Assembly (NCBI GenBank): GCA_002483135.1
Contig: DLHI01000007.1
Coordinates: forward strand, 62,001-126,000
Source: Hyphomonadaceae bacterium UBA7672
GTDB lineage: Bacteria; Pseudomonadota; Alphaproteobacteria; Caulobacterales; Hyphomonadaceae
Reading direction: 5' to 3'
Length of the DNA stretch: 64,000 bases
The notes under the pieces were generated by a model that ran no database searches, was not told where the DNA came from, and saw only the letters and a program-made list of their open reading frames with translations. Shown piece after piece: positions 51,590-60,747 of this stretch. The translations under genes and the position numbers were made by a program. Position 1 is the first letter of the stretch; every line of letters starts with the position of its first letter.

Positions 51590-54500
51590 CGAACGCAAGC
51601 TGGCCCGAATGGGAAGCCGCCCTCGCCGGCCAGGCCGCCGCCGCCGAGCCGCGCGCCAACGCCTGGGTCGCCGCCAATGCTGGCTCGGGCAAGACCAAGG
51701 TGCTGATCGACCGCGTCGCGCGTCTCCTGCTCTCCGGCGCCGAGCCCGACTCGATCCTGTGCGTCACCTACACCAAGGCCGCCGCCAGCGAGATGCAGGA
51801 CCGCCTGTTCGATCGCCTCGGCGAATGGTGCGTCGCCAATGACGCCCGCCTGCGTCGGGACCTCTCGCTGCTCGAAGGCCGCGAGGATTTCAACGACGCC
51901 TATCTCGGCCGTGCGCGCGAGCTGTTCGCACGCGCGCTTGAAACCCCGGGCGGCCTGCGCATCGAGACGATCCACGCCTTCTGCGGCCGCCTGCTGCGCC
52001 GCTTCCCGCTGGAGGCCGGCATCGCGCCCGGCTTCCACGAACTCGACGACCAGGACTCCGAAGAACTCTGGGACGAAGCCTTCCTCGCGCTCGGCGCTCG
52101 CGTGGTGCGCGGCAACGCCGACCTGATCGCCGCCGCGCGCACCGTCGCGGAGGCGGGCGGCGCGGGCTTCGATGTCCTCAAGCGTCTCGATTCCCATCGC
52201 GGCCAGATTGACGCCCTGCTCGCCCGCCCCGGCGGCCTCGCCGCCGCCATCGAGCGCCTGCGCCTCATCATCGGCGCGCCAACCGCCAGCGTGGCCGACC
52301 TGCTCGACGCCGCGATGAACATTGATCTGCCGCGCGCTAAGCTCACCGCCCTCGCCGCCGCAATCCCGACAACGAAACCGACCGACGCCAAGCTCGTCGA
52401 CAAGCTAACGGCCGCCCTCTCCGACATGGACGCCGCGATACGCTTCGAAGCCTATTCCGGCATCGCCTTCACCGACGCAGGCGAGATCCGCAAGAAGAAC
52501 CCCTACACCGCCGAAGCCGCGAAAGCCGCGCCATCGCTGCCCGACCTGTTCCAGACAGCAGCAACGCCCGAAGGCAGCGAAGTCACGCGCATCGCGGAAG
52601 TCTCGCGCCTCATCGCTGCATGCCGCATCTTCGAACGCTCCGCCGCCCTGCTCCATCTCGCCGGTCCGCTGCTCGGCGACTTCGAGCGCCGCAAGCGCGC
52701 CCGCGCCGGCCTCGACTTCGACGATCTGATCGACAGCGTCTTCCGCCTGTTCGACCGCAGCCACGCCGCCGAATGGGTGTTGTGGAAGCTCGACGGCGGT
52801 ATCGCCCACGTGCTTCTGGATGAAGCGCAGGACACCAGCCCCGCGCAATGGCGCATCCTCCGCCATCTCACCGCCGAGATCTTCGCGGGCGCCGGCGCGA
52901 TCCGTCCTGCGCAACGAACGCTCTTCATCGTCGGCGACCAGAAGCAGTCGATCTACTCCTTCCAGGGCGCGGACCCCGAACACTTCCTGGCTCAGGCCCG
53001 CGAACTGCACGCCGCCGCGCACGATGCCGGCGCCCCGTTCAACACGCCCAGCCTCGCCATGTCGTTCCGCTCGGTCACGCAGGTGCTTACTTATGTCGAC
53101 GACGTGTTCGACCCGCAGCACTTCTCCGGCGGCGCACCCTTCTCGGTGCAGGTCCCGGTCGAAGCCGACTATGCGCCGCACACCGCCCGCCGCCGCGATG
53201 AACCCGGCAGCGTCGAACTCTGGCCGCTCGATCCGCCCGCCGAAGTCGAGGAGCCCGATCCGTGGGATGCCCCCGTCGATCGCGTCGCCGAAACCGATGC
53301 GCCCGTTCAACTCGCAAAACGCATCGCCGCCTTCATCGCCCGCGAGATCGAAACCGGCGCCGCCGTGTGGGAGAAGGGCGCTCAACGCCCCGCCCGCCCC
53401 GGCGACTTCCTGATCCTCGTGAAGCGCCGCACCGGGGGCATCTTCGACGCCATCCTGCAACAGCTGAAGGCCCGCAACATCCCCGTCGCCGGCGCCGACC
53501 GCATCCACCTGCTCGACAGCGCACCCGTGCAGGACGTGCTGAACCTCGTCCGTTTCGCGCTCTGCCCCACCGACGACCTCACCCTCGCCGAGATCCTCAA
53601 GGGCCCCTTCGGCGCCCACAGCGAAGGCGGCGACTTCCCCTGGCTCGACGACAACGACCTCTTCGATCTCGCCATCGACCGCAAAGGCTCTCTCTGGGAC
53701 CAGCTGCGCGCCGCGAAATCCCCGCGCCTCGCCCCGCTGCGCGCTTTCCTCGAAGACTTGGCTGACCACCGCCACCTGCCGCCATTCGAATTCATCGCCC
53801 GCGCGATGGAACTGGGCCACGGCCTGCCACGTCCCGGCTGGGACCTGATCCTCTCTCGCTTCGGCGGTCCCGCGCGCGAACCCGTCAGCGCCCTCATCGA
53901 CCGCGCCTCCGGCTTCGACGCCGACCAGCCGCCCAGTCTCGAACTCTTCCTCGCCGCCATTGAAGCCACCGGCGGCGAAGTGAAACGCGAACTCTCGGGT
54001 CCGCAGGACGAAGTGCGCGTGATGACCGTCCACGGCGCCAAGGGCCTGCAGGCGCCCATCGTCATCCTGCCCGACACCACCAGCGCGCCGAAGCTCGACA
54101 CGTCGGGGCTCTTCTTCACCGCCGAAGGCCTGCCCGTGTGGGTCGGCCCGAAAGGCGGCGACACGCCCGCTACCGCCGCGCTGCGGCTTGATTCAAACGA
54201 ACGCGCCCTGCGCGAACACCGCCGCCTGCTCTATGTCGCCCTCACGCGCGCACAGGATCGCCTGATCGTCTGCGGCGCCTGGCACGGCAAGAGCAAGGAA
54301 GGCCGCGACAAGGACAGCTGGTACCAGCTCTGCGACGCCGGCATGCAGCGTCTAATCGCCAGCGGCACGGCAACGCAGATCGAGGACACGCTCGATGGCG
54401 CAGCTCGCCCCGTCATCCGCCTCGGCGCTCCACCACCGGCGCTCGGCCGCGGCGCGACGATTGCGTCCGCCGCAACCGCGCTCCCCGCCTGGCTCCGCAC

Positions 54501-55104
54501 GCCCGTGCCCGTCGAAACCGCGCGGCGCATCCTCTCGCCCTCGCGCCTCACCGCCTCATCCGAACCGCCCGTCATGTCGCCCTTCGGCGAGGGTCGCGCG
54601 GAGAAGCTGCGGCGCGGCACGCTGATCCACACGCTGTTCGAAGTCCTGCCCACCATCCCGCCGAAGAACCGCTGGCGCGCCGCCGAAACCTTCCTGCGGA
54701 AACAGCTCGACCTTGTCCCCGCCCAGCGCACGGAAATGCTCGAAGCCGCTTTCGGCGTGCTGGACGATCCGCGCTTCGCCAACGTCTTCGCGGAGGGCGG
54801 ACGCCCCGAGGCGCCCGTGATCGGCGACCTGCCCAATGGCGCCACCATCAATGGCCGGGTCGACCGCCTCGTGGTTACCAGCGCCGAAATCCTCGTGATC
54901 GACTACAAGACCGACCGTCCCGCCCCCGCCACGGTCGAGGGCGTCGGGGAAGCCTACATCGCCCAGATGGCCGCCTACCGGCATGTTTTGTCGAAACGCT
55001 GGCCAAACCGCCCTGTCCGTTGCCTGCTGGTCTGGACAGACGGCCCCCAACTCATGGAAATACCCCCGAAATTGCTGGACGGGGCGCTCAGCCGCTTGCG
55101 CTGA
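51586..55104 (+). CDS. addA: Double-strand break repair helicase-nuclease AddA
   Basis: 1172 residues from ATG 51586. UvrD-like helicase motifs: AWVAANAGSGKTKVLIDRVA (Walker A), LDFDDLIDSVFRL, HVLLDEAQDTSPAQW (Walker B), IVGDQKQSIYSFQGAD and MTVHGAKGLQAPIVILPD, then LLYVALTRAQDRLIV. The C-terminal nuclease has GRVDRLVVTSAEILVIDYKT. It is the motor and one of the two nucleases of the AddAB complex. Confidence 0.96.
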   Translation: MTNASWPEWEAALAGQAAAAEPRANAWVAANAGSGKTKVLIDRVARLLLSGAEPDSILCVTYTKAAASEMQDRLFDRLGEWCVANDARLRRDLSLLEGREDFNDAYLGRARELFARALETPGGLRIETIHAFCGRLLRRFPLEAGIAPGFHELDDQDSEELWDEAFLALGARVVRGNADLIAAARTVAEAGGAGFDVLKRLDSHRGQIDALLARPGGLAAAIERLRLIIGAPTASVADLLDAAMNIDLPRAKLTALAAAIPTTKPTDAKLVDKLTAALSDMDAAIRFEAYSGIAFTDAGEIRKKNPYTAEAAKAAPSLPDLFQTAATPEGSEVTRIAEVSRLIAACRIFERSAALLHLAGPLLGDFERRKRARAGLDFDDLIDSVFRLFDRSHAAEWVLWKLDGGIAHVLLDEAQDTSPAQWRILRHLTAEIFAGAGAIRPAQRTLFIVGDQKQSIYSFQGADPEHFLAQARELHAAAHDAGAPFNTPSLAMSFRSVTQVLTYVDDVFDPQHFSGGAPFSVQVPVEADYAPHTARRRDEPGSVELWPLDPPAEVEEPDPWDAPVDRVAETDAPVQLAKRIAAFIAREIETGAAVWEKGAQRPARPGDFLILVKRRTGGIFDAILQQLKARNIPVAGADRIHLLDSAPVQDVLNLVRFALCPTDDLTLAEILKGPFGAHSEGGDFPWLDDNDLFDLAIDRKGSLWDQLRAAKSPRLAPLRAFLEDLADHRHLPPFEFIARAMELGHGLPRPGWDLILSRFGGPAREPVSALIDRASGFDADQPPSLELFLAAIEATGGEVKRELSGPQDEVRVMTVHGAKGLQAPIVILPDTTSAPKLDTSGLFFTAEGLPVWVGPKGGDTPATAALRLDSNERALREHRRLLYVALTRAQDRLIVCGAWHGKSKEGRDKDSWYQLCDAGMQRLIASGTATQIEDTLDGAARPVIRLGAPPPALGRGATIASAATALPAWLRTPVPVETARRILSPSRLTASSEPPVMSPFGEGRAEKLRRGTLIHTLFEVLPTIPPKNRWRAAETFLRKQLDLVPAQRTEMLEAAFGVLDDPRFANVFAEGGRPEAPVIGDLPNGATINGRVDRLVVTSAEILVIDYKTDRPAPATVEGVGEAYIAQMAAYRHVLSKRWPNRPVRCLLVWTDGPQLMEIPPKLLDGALSRLR

Positions 55105-55189
55105 TCAACCCAGTGTTTAGCGACTCTCCGTTGGATTAAGGATCGGCCCTGCCTACCTAGGCGGTACGATCAGTTCAGGAACCGCCATC

Positions 55190-55531
55190 ATGGCCGTAGC
55201 TTCCATCACAGACGACAGCTTCGACGCCGAAGTCCTCGCCGCCGACAAGCCGGTGGTTGTCGACTTCTGGGCTGACTGGTGCGGCCCGTGCAAACAGGTC
55301 GCCCCCACCTTCGAGGCGCTGGCCGAAGAGCTTGGCGACAAGGTCAAGATCGTGAAGCTGAACATCGATGATCATCCGCTGTCCGCGCAACGTTTCGGCG
55401 TGCGCGGCCTGCCCACCTTCATGGTCTTCCAGGGCGGCCAGGTCACGGCCACTCACCTCGGCGCCATGAACAAGGCGCGCATGATCGAATGGCTCAAACA
55501 GTCCGCGCCCTCCGTGGACGAAGCAGTTTAG
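55190..55531 (+). CDS. trxA: Thioredoxin
   Basis: 113 residues with the classic active site DFWADWCGPCKQVAPTFE, the buried Asp-type position and cis-Pro in RGLPTFMVF. This is a general disulfide reductase in the cytoplasm. The start at 55190 has ggaaccgcc upstream. The addA-trxA order is common in this class. A second thioredoxin gene follows after 12 nt. Confidence 0.95.
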   Translation: MAVASITDDSFDAEVLAADKPVVVDFWADWCGPCKQVAPTFEALAEELGDKVKIVKLNIDDHPLSAQRFGVRGLPTFMVFQGGQVTATHLGAMNKARMIEWLKQSAPSVDEAV

Positions 55532-55543
55532 AGGAACACGCAC

Positions 55544-55876
55544 ATGGCTCTTCCCGAAGTCACCGACGACACTTTCGAAGCTGAAGTCCTGAAGGCTTCC
55601 GGTCCCGTGGTCGTGGACCTGTGGGCCGAATGGTGTGGCTCGTGCAAACAGATGATGCCCGCTTACGAACAGCTTGCCGGCGAACTCGAAGGCAAGGCCA
55701 AGCTCGTGAAGTTCAACGCCGACGAGAACCCGATGACGCCGGGCCAGTTCGGCGTGCGCGGCCTGCCCACCCTGCTCATTTTCGAGAACGGCAAACTACT
55801 CTCGATGAAAACCGGCGCGATGACCAAGTCGAAGCTCTATGAATGGATCACGCAGACGGCGCCGTCGGTCGCCTGA
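55544..55876 (+). CDS. Second thioredoxin-like protein (CGSC active site)
   Basis: 110 residues; aggaacacgcac precedes the ATG. The fold is canonical (VVVDLWAEWCGSCKQMMPAY, cis-Pro in RGLPTLLIF), but the active site is CGSC rather than CGPC. The Pro-to-Ser change normally alters redox potential and reactivity. It is a tandem duplicate of trxA and probably cotranscribed. A specialised partner is likely but unknown. Confidence 0.9.
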   Translation: MALPEVTDDTFEAEVLKASGPVVVDLWAEWCGSCKQMMPAYEQLAGELEGKAKLVKFNADENPMTPGQFGVRGLPTLLIFENGKLLSMKTGAMTKSKLYEWITQTAPSVA

Positions 55877-55916
55877 TTTCTGGCCCGCGGCGCAACGGCG
55901 AGTATCCAACATCACC

Positions 55917-55949
55917 CCCCTCGCTTTCACCAGCGAGGGGTTATTGATT
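55917..55949 (+). terminator. Hairpin terminator after the thioredoxin pair
   Basis: cccctcgc and gcgagggg pair perfectly around tttcacca, followed by ttattgatt. The T-run is imperfect, but the position 40 nt past the stop supports transcription end for addA-trx genes. Confidence 0.75.
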
Positions 55950-56432
55950 GCAGCTTTGGCCCGCGCTTAATCGCAACACGCCTCATCCTTCGACAAGCTT
56001 TGAAGGCGGGGTGGTCGCCGCACCACCACCATAACCGCACCAATAGGCTTCATCCTTGTAGCGCGGCTCCAACACCCGATGATGTGGTCATGGGTGTGTC
56101 GGAGGGGCGCTCACCGTCTCGCCCTGGGGCCTCGAAGCCCGCAGATCAGCTGAGGGATCGCGGGCGCGGCGCTGACACCGCGGGATTCCATCGGGGCGAT
56201 CGTCTCGGAGGATGTACTCCGCGCATAGTTGTTCGATTGCAGACATAAGGGCCGCCCCCAAAGCCACCCCCGCGCAACTTGACGCGCGACAAGGCGTCAG
56301 CCTGTTTTCGGGTCAGTACGCTGCGTTCCGCTATTGTGCGGAACCAATAGCAGACTAGATACAGCATCCGGGACAGACAGCCGGGCGAGCCGCGTGCTCT
56401 CAGGCGCGGCCATTCTGGGGAAGGACACGATC
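55950..56432. other. 483-bp gap, possibly structured RNA
   Basis: No convincing gene; frames here (56000-56248 plus, 56146-56367 minus) have no motif. Several GC-rich complementary stretches occur, for example cgcgg and ccgcg around 56,160-56,185. I checked by eye for the tmRNA tag, RNase P and SRP RNA signatures and saw none. Confidence 0.35.
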
Positions 56433-56666
56433 ATGGCGATGGATCGGGCGACGCTCGAAACCTATCTGCGGGACGCCTTTCCCGACGCCGAGATCAGCCT
56501 ACGTGACATGGCAGGCGACAATGACCATTGGAGCGCCGAGATCGTTTCGGAGCAGTTCCGTGGCAAGTCGCGTGTCGCCCAACACCAGATGGTCTACGCC
56601 GCCCTCAAGGGCCGCATGGGCGGACAGCTCCACGCCCTCGCCCTCGTCACCCGCGCTCCCGGCTGA
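56433..56666 (+). CDS. bolA: BolA-family protein
   Basis: 77 residues from ATG 56433, with ggggaagga upstream. The chain TLETYLRDAFPDAEISLRDM, then NDHWSAEIVSEQFRGKSRVA and QHQMVYAALKGRMGGQLHAL covers the BolA/IbaG fold, with the invariant His in the loop and the RGKSRVAQHQ region. BolA proteins pair with monothiol glutaredoxins to handle Fe-S clusters; grxD lies 0.9 kb downstream. Confidence 0.92.
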   Translation: MAMDRATLETYLRDAFPDAEISLRDMAGDNDHWSAEIVSEQFRGKSRVAQHQMVYAALKGRMGGQLHALALVTRAPG

Positions 56667-56682
56667 AAGGGCTCTGGCCGAA

Positions 56683-57555
56683 GTGGGTGACAATTTCCGC
56701 GATAATGCCCATGGAGCGCGCCGCCTCGGCTTCGGGGTGAGCGGGCCGCATGGCTCGGCGCTGATCCGACCGGAAGCCACCGTGCAGATGATCCAGCACG
56801 CCTACGCGCTAGGCGTGCGTGTGTTCGACACTGGTCCATCCTACGGGGCGGGCGAGGCCGAGCGCAGGCTGGGCGAGGCGCTGTTGCGACTGCCGCCTTA
56901 TGATCCGATCATCGCCACGAAAGTCGGCGTCCAATCCTACGGCCTCAAGGGACGGCATCGCGATTTTTCGCCCAACGGTGTGAGGCGCTCTGTGGAAGCC
57001 TCGCTGAAGCGGCTGCGCCGCTCGCGGGTGGACTGGCTTTTCCTGCACGGCCCGGCGCCAGAGGAACTGACCGACGCCCTCCTCAAGACTCTGGTCGATC
57101 TCAAGTTCAAGGGCGATGTCGTCTCGCTGGGCATTTGCGGGCGTGGCGCCGAGCTGGACGCGGCGCTGACCTCGGGCCAGTTTACGCACTTCATGGCGCC
57201 CGTACATGCCGGCCTGTCGCAACAGGAGAAGGAACGGCTCTATCGCCTGCGCTCGGCCGGTGAGCTGATCGGGATCGAGACGCTGTCGGCGGCCAATCCG
57301 CGCTTCCCTGTTCCGGTGAGCGCCGGGGCGACCTGGCGGCTGGCGCGCTCGCTGATGGGATGGGCGGCCCCCCGCCCGCCAACCCCGATGACCGTGGACG
57401 AGGCGCTGAACTGGGCCCTTGGCGAGGGCGGCGCGCACAGGATCATCTGCACCACATCGCGGCTGGATCACCTCGAATCCAACGTCGCAGCCGTCCTGAC
57501 GCCGGACACGGGGCGCTTGATTGGAGGCGGTAGAGGCCTTAGCTCAGAAACCTGA
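56683..57555 (+). CDS. Aldo/keto reductase-family protein
   Basis: 290 residues from GTG 56683 (start uncertain; a purine-rich gaaaggg lies ~9 nt before). The TIM-barrel pattern is RRLGFGVSGPHGSALIRPEA, FDTGPSYGAGEAERRLGEAL (catalytic Asp, Tyr), IIATKVG (Lys) and WLFLHGPA (His). All four AKR catalytic positions appear. Shorter than typical AKRs and with unusual glycine-rich ends, it resembles a diverged AKR subfamily. Its substrate is unknown. It lies between bolA and grxD. Confidence 0.8.
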   Translation: MGDNFRDNAHGARRLGFGVSGPHGSALIRPEATVQMIQHAYALGVRVFDTGPSYGAGEAERRLGEALLRLPPYDPIIATKVGVQSYGLKGRHRDFSPNGVRRSVEASLKRLRRSRVDWLFLHGPAPEELTDALLKTLVDLKFKGDVVSLGICGRGAELDAALTSGQFTHFMAPVHAGLSQQEKERLYRLRSAGELIGIETLSAANPRFPVPVSAGATWRLARSLMGWAAPRPPTPMTVDEALNWALGEGGAHRIICTTSRLDHLESNVAAVLTPDTGRLIGGGRGLSSET

Positions 57556-57592
57556 CACCCATTTCCTGCGGGAAACCGCTGCGGAGCCACAC

Positions 57593-57922
57593 ATGTCCGA
57601 CGTAAACGCACGCATTCAGGGCCTGATAGACGGGAGCCCGGTATTCCTGTTCATGAAGGGCACGCCGACCTTCCCGCAGTGCGGCTTCTCGGCAACGGTG
57701 ATCTCGATCCTCGACCATCTCGGCGTGCGCTATGACAGCGCCAACATCCTCGAGGACGCCGAGCTGCGGCAGGGCATCAAGGATTTCTCGAACTGGCCGA
57801 CCATCCCCCAGCTCTATGTGAAGGGCGAGTTCATTGGCGGCTGCGACATCACGAAAGAGATGTTCCAGTCGGGCGAGCTGAAGCAGCTGCTTGAGGAAAA
57901 GGGCGTGCTGCAAGCGGCGTGA
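57593..57922 (+). CDS. grxD: Monothiol glutaredoxin Grx4
   Basis: 109 residues from ATG 57593. The FMKGTPTFPQCGFSATVISI segment holds the monothiol CGFS site; TIPQLYVKGEFIGGCDI contains the cis-Pro and glutathione-binding residues. Grx4 transfers 2Fe-2S clusters and works with BolA (56433). Its start overlaps the 3' end of neither neighbour, but the aldo/keto reductase stop is only 37 nt away. Confidence 0.95.
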   Translation: MSDVNARIQGLIDGSPVFLFMKGTPTFPQCGFSATVISILDHLGVRYDSANILEDAELRQGIKDFSNWPTIPQLYVKGEFIGGCDITKEMFQSGELKQLLEEKGVLQAA

Positions 57923-57923
57923 T

Positions 57924-59087
57924 CTAGACCAAGCCGCCCGTTGCCTTCGCCGCCGCGCTGTCGCGGAATATCGCACTATCGAGATCGGCTGATGCCCAGC
58001 CCAGCTGGTCGCGCAGCAGGCCCTTGAACACCGAGCGCGCATCGACGGCGGGGCGAAGGTCGCGATCCTCGAACAGCGCCGATGATTTGAGGCCCGGCCA
58101 GTCGCCCAGCATGCGGCCGCCCTTGATGGCGCCGCCGGCAAGGATGGCGAGCCCCCCGGTTCCGTGATCCGTGCCACCTCCGCCATTGACCCGGACCGTG
58201 CGGCCGAACTCTGAAATCGCCATCACGGCGGTCTTCTTCCAGATGTCGCCAAGCAGCGTCTTCAGCGCTGCGATGCCGTTGTCGAGCGCGGCGAAGCGTT
58301 GCTGTAGCGCCTGGTTCTGGCCGGTGTGGGTGTCCCAGCCTTCGAGGCTGACGACGGCGATCTGCGGGCCGCCGGGCTGCGCGAGGAATTTGCCGGCCGC
58401 CTCAAGCTGCGGAACATATTGCGCGGGGCCGCCGCGGCCGCCCATGCCGTCGGCCTTCATCGAACCGGCGACCATATCGGCGCCGACGGCGGCGCTCAGC
58501 GACGTCTTGAGCACCATGTCGTCTTGGTAGAGATCAAGCAGGCGCTGCAGCGTGTCCTCGCTCGCCTCCGGCAGAACGGGCGGCGACCATGATGTGGCGC
58601 TGACGGGCGCGCCGCGCAGGATCAGCGGTTGCGATGGGCCGATTGACACTGCTGAATATGCGCCCGGAGCCTTGAGCATGGCGCGGTTGAGCCAGCCATC
58701 GTCGCTAACCTGGCTGATCTCACCGCATTCGAGCAGGTCCTGCGCGGCGAAGTGCGAGCGCTCGCGATAGGGACCGGCGATGGCGGGCACGAAGGCCGCT
58801 TCGTTCGCACGGTACATGGCGGCGAGGCCCGGCATCGCGGAATGCAACGCAAAGCCGTCGGACAGTTTGATGGCTTCATCGTCGATCAGTGCGGCGCGGT
58901 GGACACCAATGTCGGCGTCATCGAGCTTGGGCAGGGCAGCAAGGCCGTCCATCGCGCCGCGCAGGATGATGATCACCAGCTTGTGGCCGTGTGCGTCGCC
59001 TGTATCGCCGCGCGCACCCGGCGCCACCGACAAAAGCGTCGCGGCGGACCCGGCGAGAAGCAGCGTACGGCGGTTCAGCATTGTCAT
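57924..59087 (-). CDS. DUF1501-domain protein, Tat-type signal
   Basis: 387 residues. The N-terminus carries a twin-arginine-like signal (LNRRTLLLAGSAATLLSVAP). The body has LVIIILRGAMDGLAALPKLD, HSAMPGLAAMYRANEAAFVP, AVVSLEGWDTHTGQNQALQQ and MAISEFGRTVRVNGGGGTDHG, all DUF1501 landmarks with sulfatase-like metal residues. DUF1501 proteins pair with DUF1800 proteins and are exported. Function is unproven. It follows the DUF1800 gene by 2 nt. Confidence 0.9.
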   Translation of the reverse strand: MTMLNRRTLLLAGSAATLLSVAPGARGDTGDAHGHKLVIIILRGAMDGLAALPKLDDADIGVHRAALIDDEAIKLSDGFALHSAMPGLAAMYRANEAAFVPAIAGPYRERSHFAAQDLLECGEISQVSDDGWLNRAMLKAPGAYSAVSIGPSQPLILRGAPVSATSWSPPVLPEASEDTLQRLLDLYQDDMVLKTSLSAAVGADMVAGSMKADGMGGRGGPAQYVPQLEAAGKFLAQPGGPQIAVVSLEGWDTHTGQNQALQQRFAALDNGIAALKTLLGDIWKKTAVMAISEFGRTVRVNGGGGTDHGTGGLAILAGGAIKGGRMLGDWPGLKSSALFEDRDLRPAVDARSVFKGLLRDQLGWASADLDSAIFRDSAAAKATGGLV

Positions 59088-59089
59088 GG

Positions 59090-60502
59090 CTATCTCCGCT
59101 GGAATTCGGGCGCCATCAGCGCCAGGGTGAAGCCCTGCTCCGCGCTTTCAGCGCGAGCGATGGCCTGCCGCGTGCGCGCGCCCGCCATCTCGCCGAGCGC
59201 CGCGTCGAGGAAATCCGAGGGAGACAGGCCGCGCGCCATGCGCCGCGACACGGCGTTGGCCCATTCCAGCCGCTTCTTGATCGCATCGGCGCCTGACCAT
59301 GCGGCGACATCGTCCGGCCAACCCGCAGGCGACGGGGCGCTGAAGGGCGCCTGCGCCAGCGAGGCGTAGACCTGCCGCTGGGCGCCGCCGAATGTCGCCT
59401 GGGGGCCGGCAGCACGCGCCGCCGACATCAGCAGTTCTTCGGGCGTCTTGAACTTCTGCTGCTCGTTCTGCCAGGCTTCGTCGAGGTGAATGACTGCGCG
59501 GGCGAGCGCGGCGAGGTCGCCGCCCGATGACAGGAAGCTCGCTTCCAGTTTTGCAATCGCGGATTCCGGCGGCGAATCGGAAACGAAATGCCGCGCGAGC
59601 TTGATCGCGACATGGCGCGCGGTCGCCGAATGGATCGCCAGCATGTCGAGGATAGCGGCTGCCTGCAGCTTGCCCTCCCCGCCATAGGCCTTGCCGAGGA
59701 CGGTGCGCACGCCGGGCTCGTGCAGGAGGTCTGCGAAGATGACGCGCCCGGGTTCGGTCGCGATGCCCTGCGCCCTGCCGCCGCGACCAGCCGATGCAAG
59801 GCGCGCGGTTTGCGGTCCGCTGACCGTCCATCCCGTCAGCGCCTTGGCGAATTCGACGATATCTTCCTGCGTATAGCCGGAGCCGACACCGAGGGTGTGG
59901 AGTTCTAGGACTTCGCGCGCAAGGTTTTCGTTCAGCCCGGCGTCGCGCCGCTGGGCAGGCTGCGTCGACGGTCCGATGGAGCGGGCGGCGTCGAGATAGA
60001 TCAGCATGCCCGGGTGAAGGACAGCATGGCCAAGAAGCTCGGAGAATCGGCCGAACACATGCGGCCGGATGGCTTCGCGCTCATAGGGACCGACCAGCCC
60101 GATCATCTGCGCGTTGCGGGCGGCGACGGTGAAATGGTTCGACCAGAAGCGGGCCCAGCGTTCAGCAAAGGATGCGCCGGTTGACGCCGCGTGCTGCGTG
60201 CGCGCCTCTATCTCCAGCCGCAGGCCTTCACGCGCCTCGCGCTGGATGCGTTGCTGGATGGCTTGCCGCGTTTCTTCATCGGGCTCGCCCGCGCCACGCG
60301 CTCCGACCATCGAGGCGTCGGCGATACGTTCGGCGAACACATCCTGTGTCGACCGGAGGCCATCCGTGGAGATGATCGCAGCGCCGGTCTGCACCTGCGC
60401 TTCGAGCCAGCCACGAGGATCGCTGGCGGCCGCCGCGATTTCGCCTGGCCGGGCGCCCATGCCAAACCGCGTCGCAGCTATGGCAGCCGTCAGGCGGGAC
60501 AT
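59090..60502 (-). CDS. DUF1800-domain protein
   Basis: 470 residues from ATG 60502. Family landmarks are AAIAATRFGMGARPGEIAAA, FAERWARFWSNHFTVAARN, NENLAREVLELHTLGVGSGY and EDIVEFAKALTGWTVSGP. The chain is largely helical. It is always found beside DUF1501, as here, and the pair is thought to act together at the cell envelope, but no reaction is established. The longer start at 60550 adds residues without conservation. Confidence 0.9.
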   Translation of the reverse strand: MSRLTAAIAATRFGMGARPGEIAAAASDPRGWLEAQVQTGAAIISTDGLRSTQDVFAERIADASMVGARGAGEPDEETRQAIQQRIQREAREGLRLEIEARTQHAASTGASFAERWARFWSNHFTVAARNAQMIGLVGPYEREAIRPHVFGRFSELLGHAVLHPGMLIYLDAARSIGPSTQPAQRRDAGLNENLAREVLELHTLGVGSGYTQEDIVEFAKALTGWTVSGPQTARLASAGRGGRAQGIATEPGRVIFADLLHEPGVRTVLGKAYGGEGKLQAAAILDMLAIHSATARHVAIKLARHFVSDSPPESAIAKLEASFLSSGGDLAALARAVIHLDEAWQNEQQKFKTPEELLMSAARAAGPQATFGGAQRQVYASLAQAPFSAPSPAGWPDDVAAWSGADAIKKRLEWANAVSRRMARGLSPSDFLDAALGEMAGARTRQAIARAESAEQGFTLALMAPEFQRR

Positions 60503-60747
60503 TGGGAACCTCCCTCTCCATGCCGGGGGGACCTGAACACCGGAGTTCAAAACCTAGCGCGCGCAAACACGGAAAGTATGTCGGAGAAGCCGGGATTTTG
60601 TATCAGAGTTTGTTCGCCGGACCCAAAAAGCGCGATCAGTTCTGATTGAAGCGACAGCACTTTGGTCGCGCTCCAAATTCCTCGTCCAGGATCGGATTTA
60701 CGCCTTTGGTGGAGCGCCTCCGGCGATCTACCGAAGCCGATCCGGCC

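Noticed and set aside
52405..54033. 542-residue minus-strand frame opposite addA
   Set aside because: Same reason; addA carries all helicase motifs on the plus strand.
55950..56432. Possible tmRNA, RNase P RNA or SRP RNA
   Set aside because: No tag peptide reading frame, GAGGAAAGTC-type block or SRP tetraloop signature was found by eye; the gap remains unassigned.
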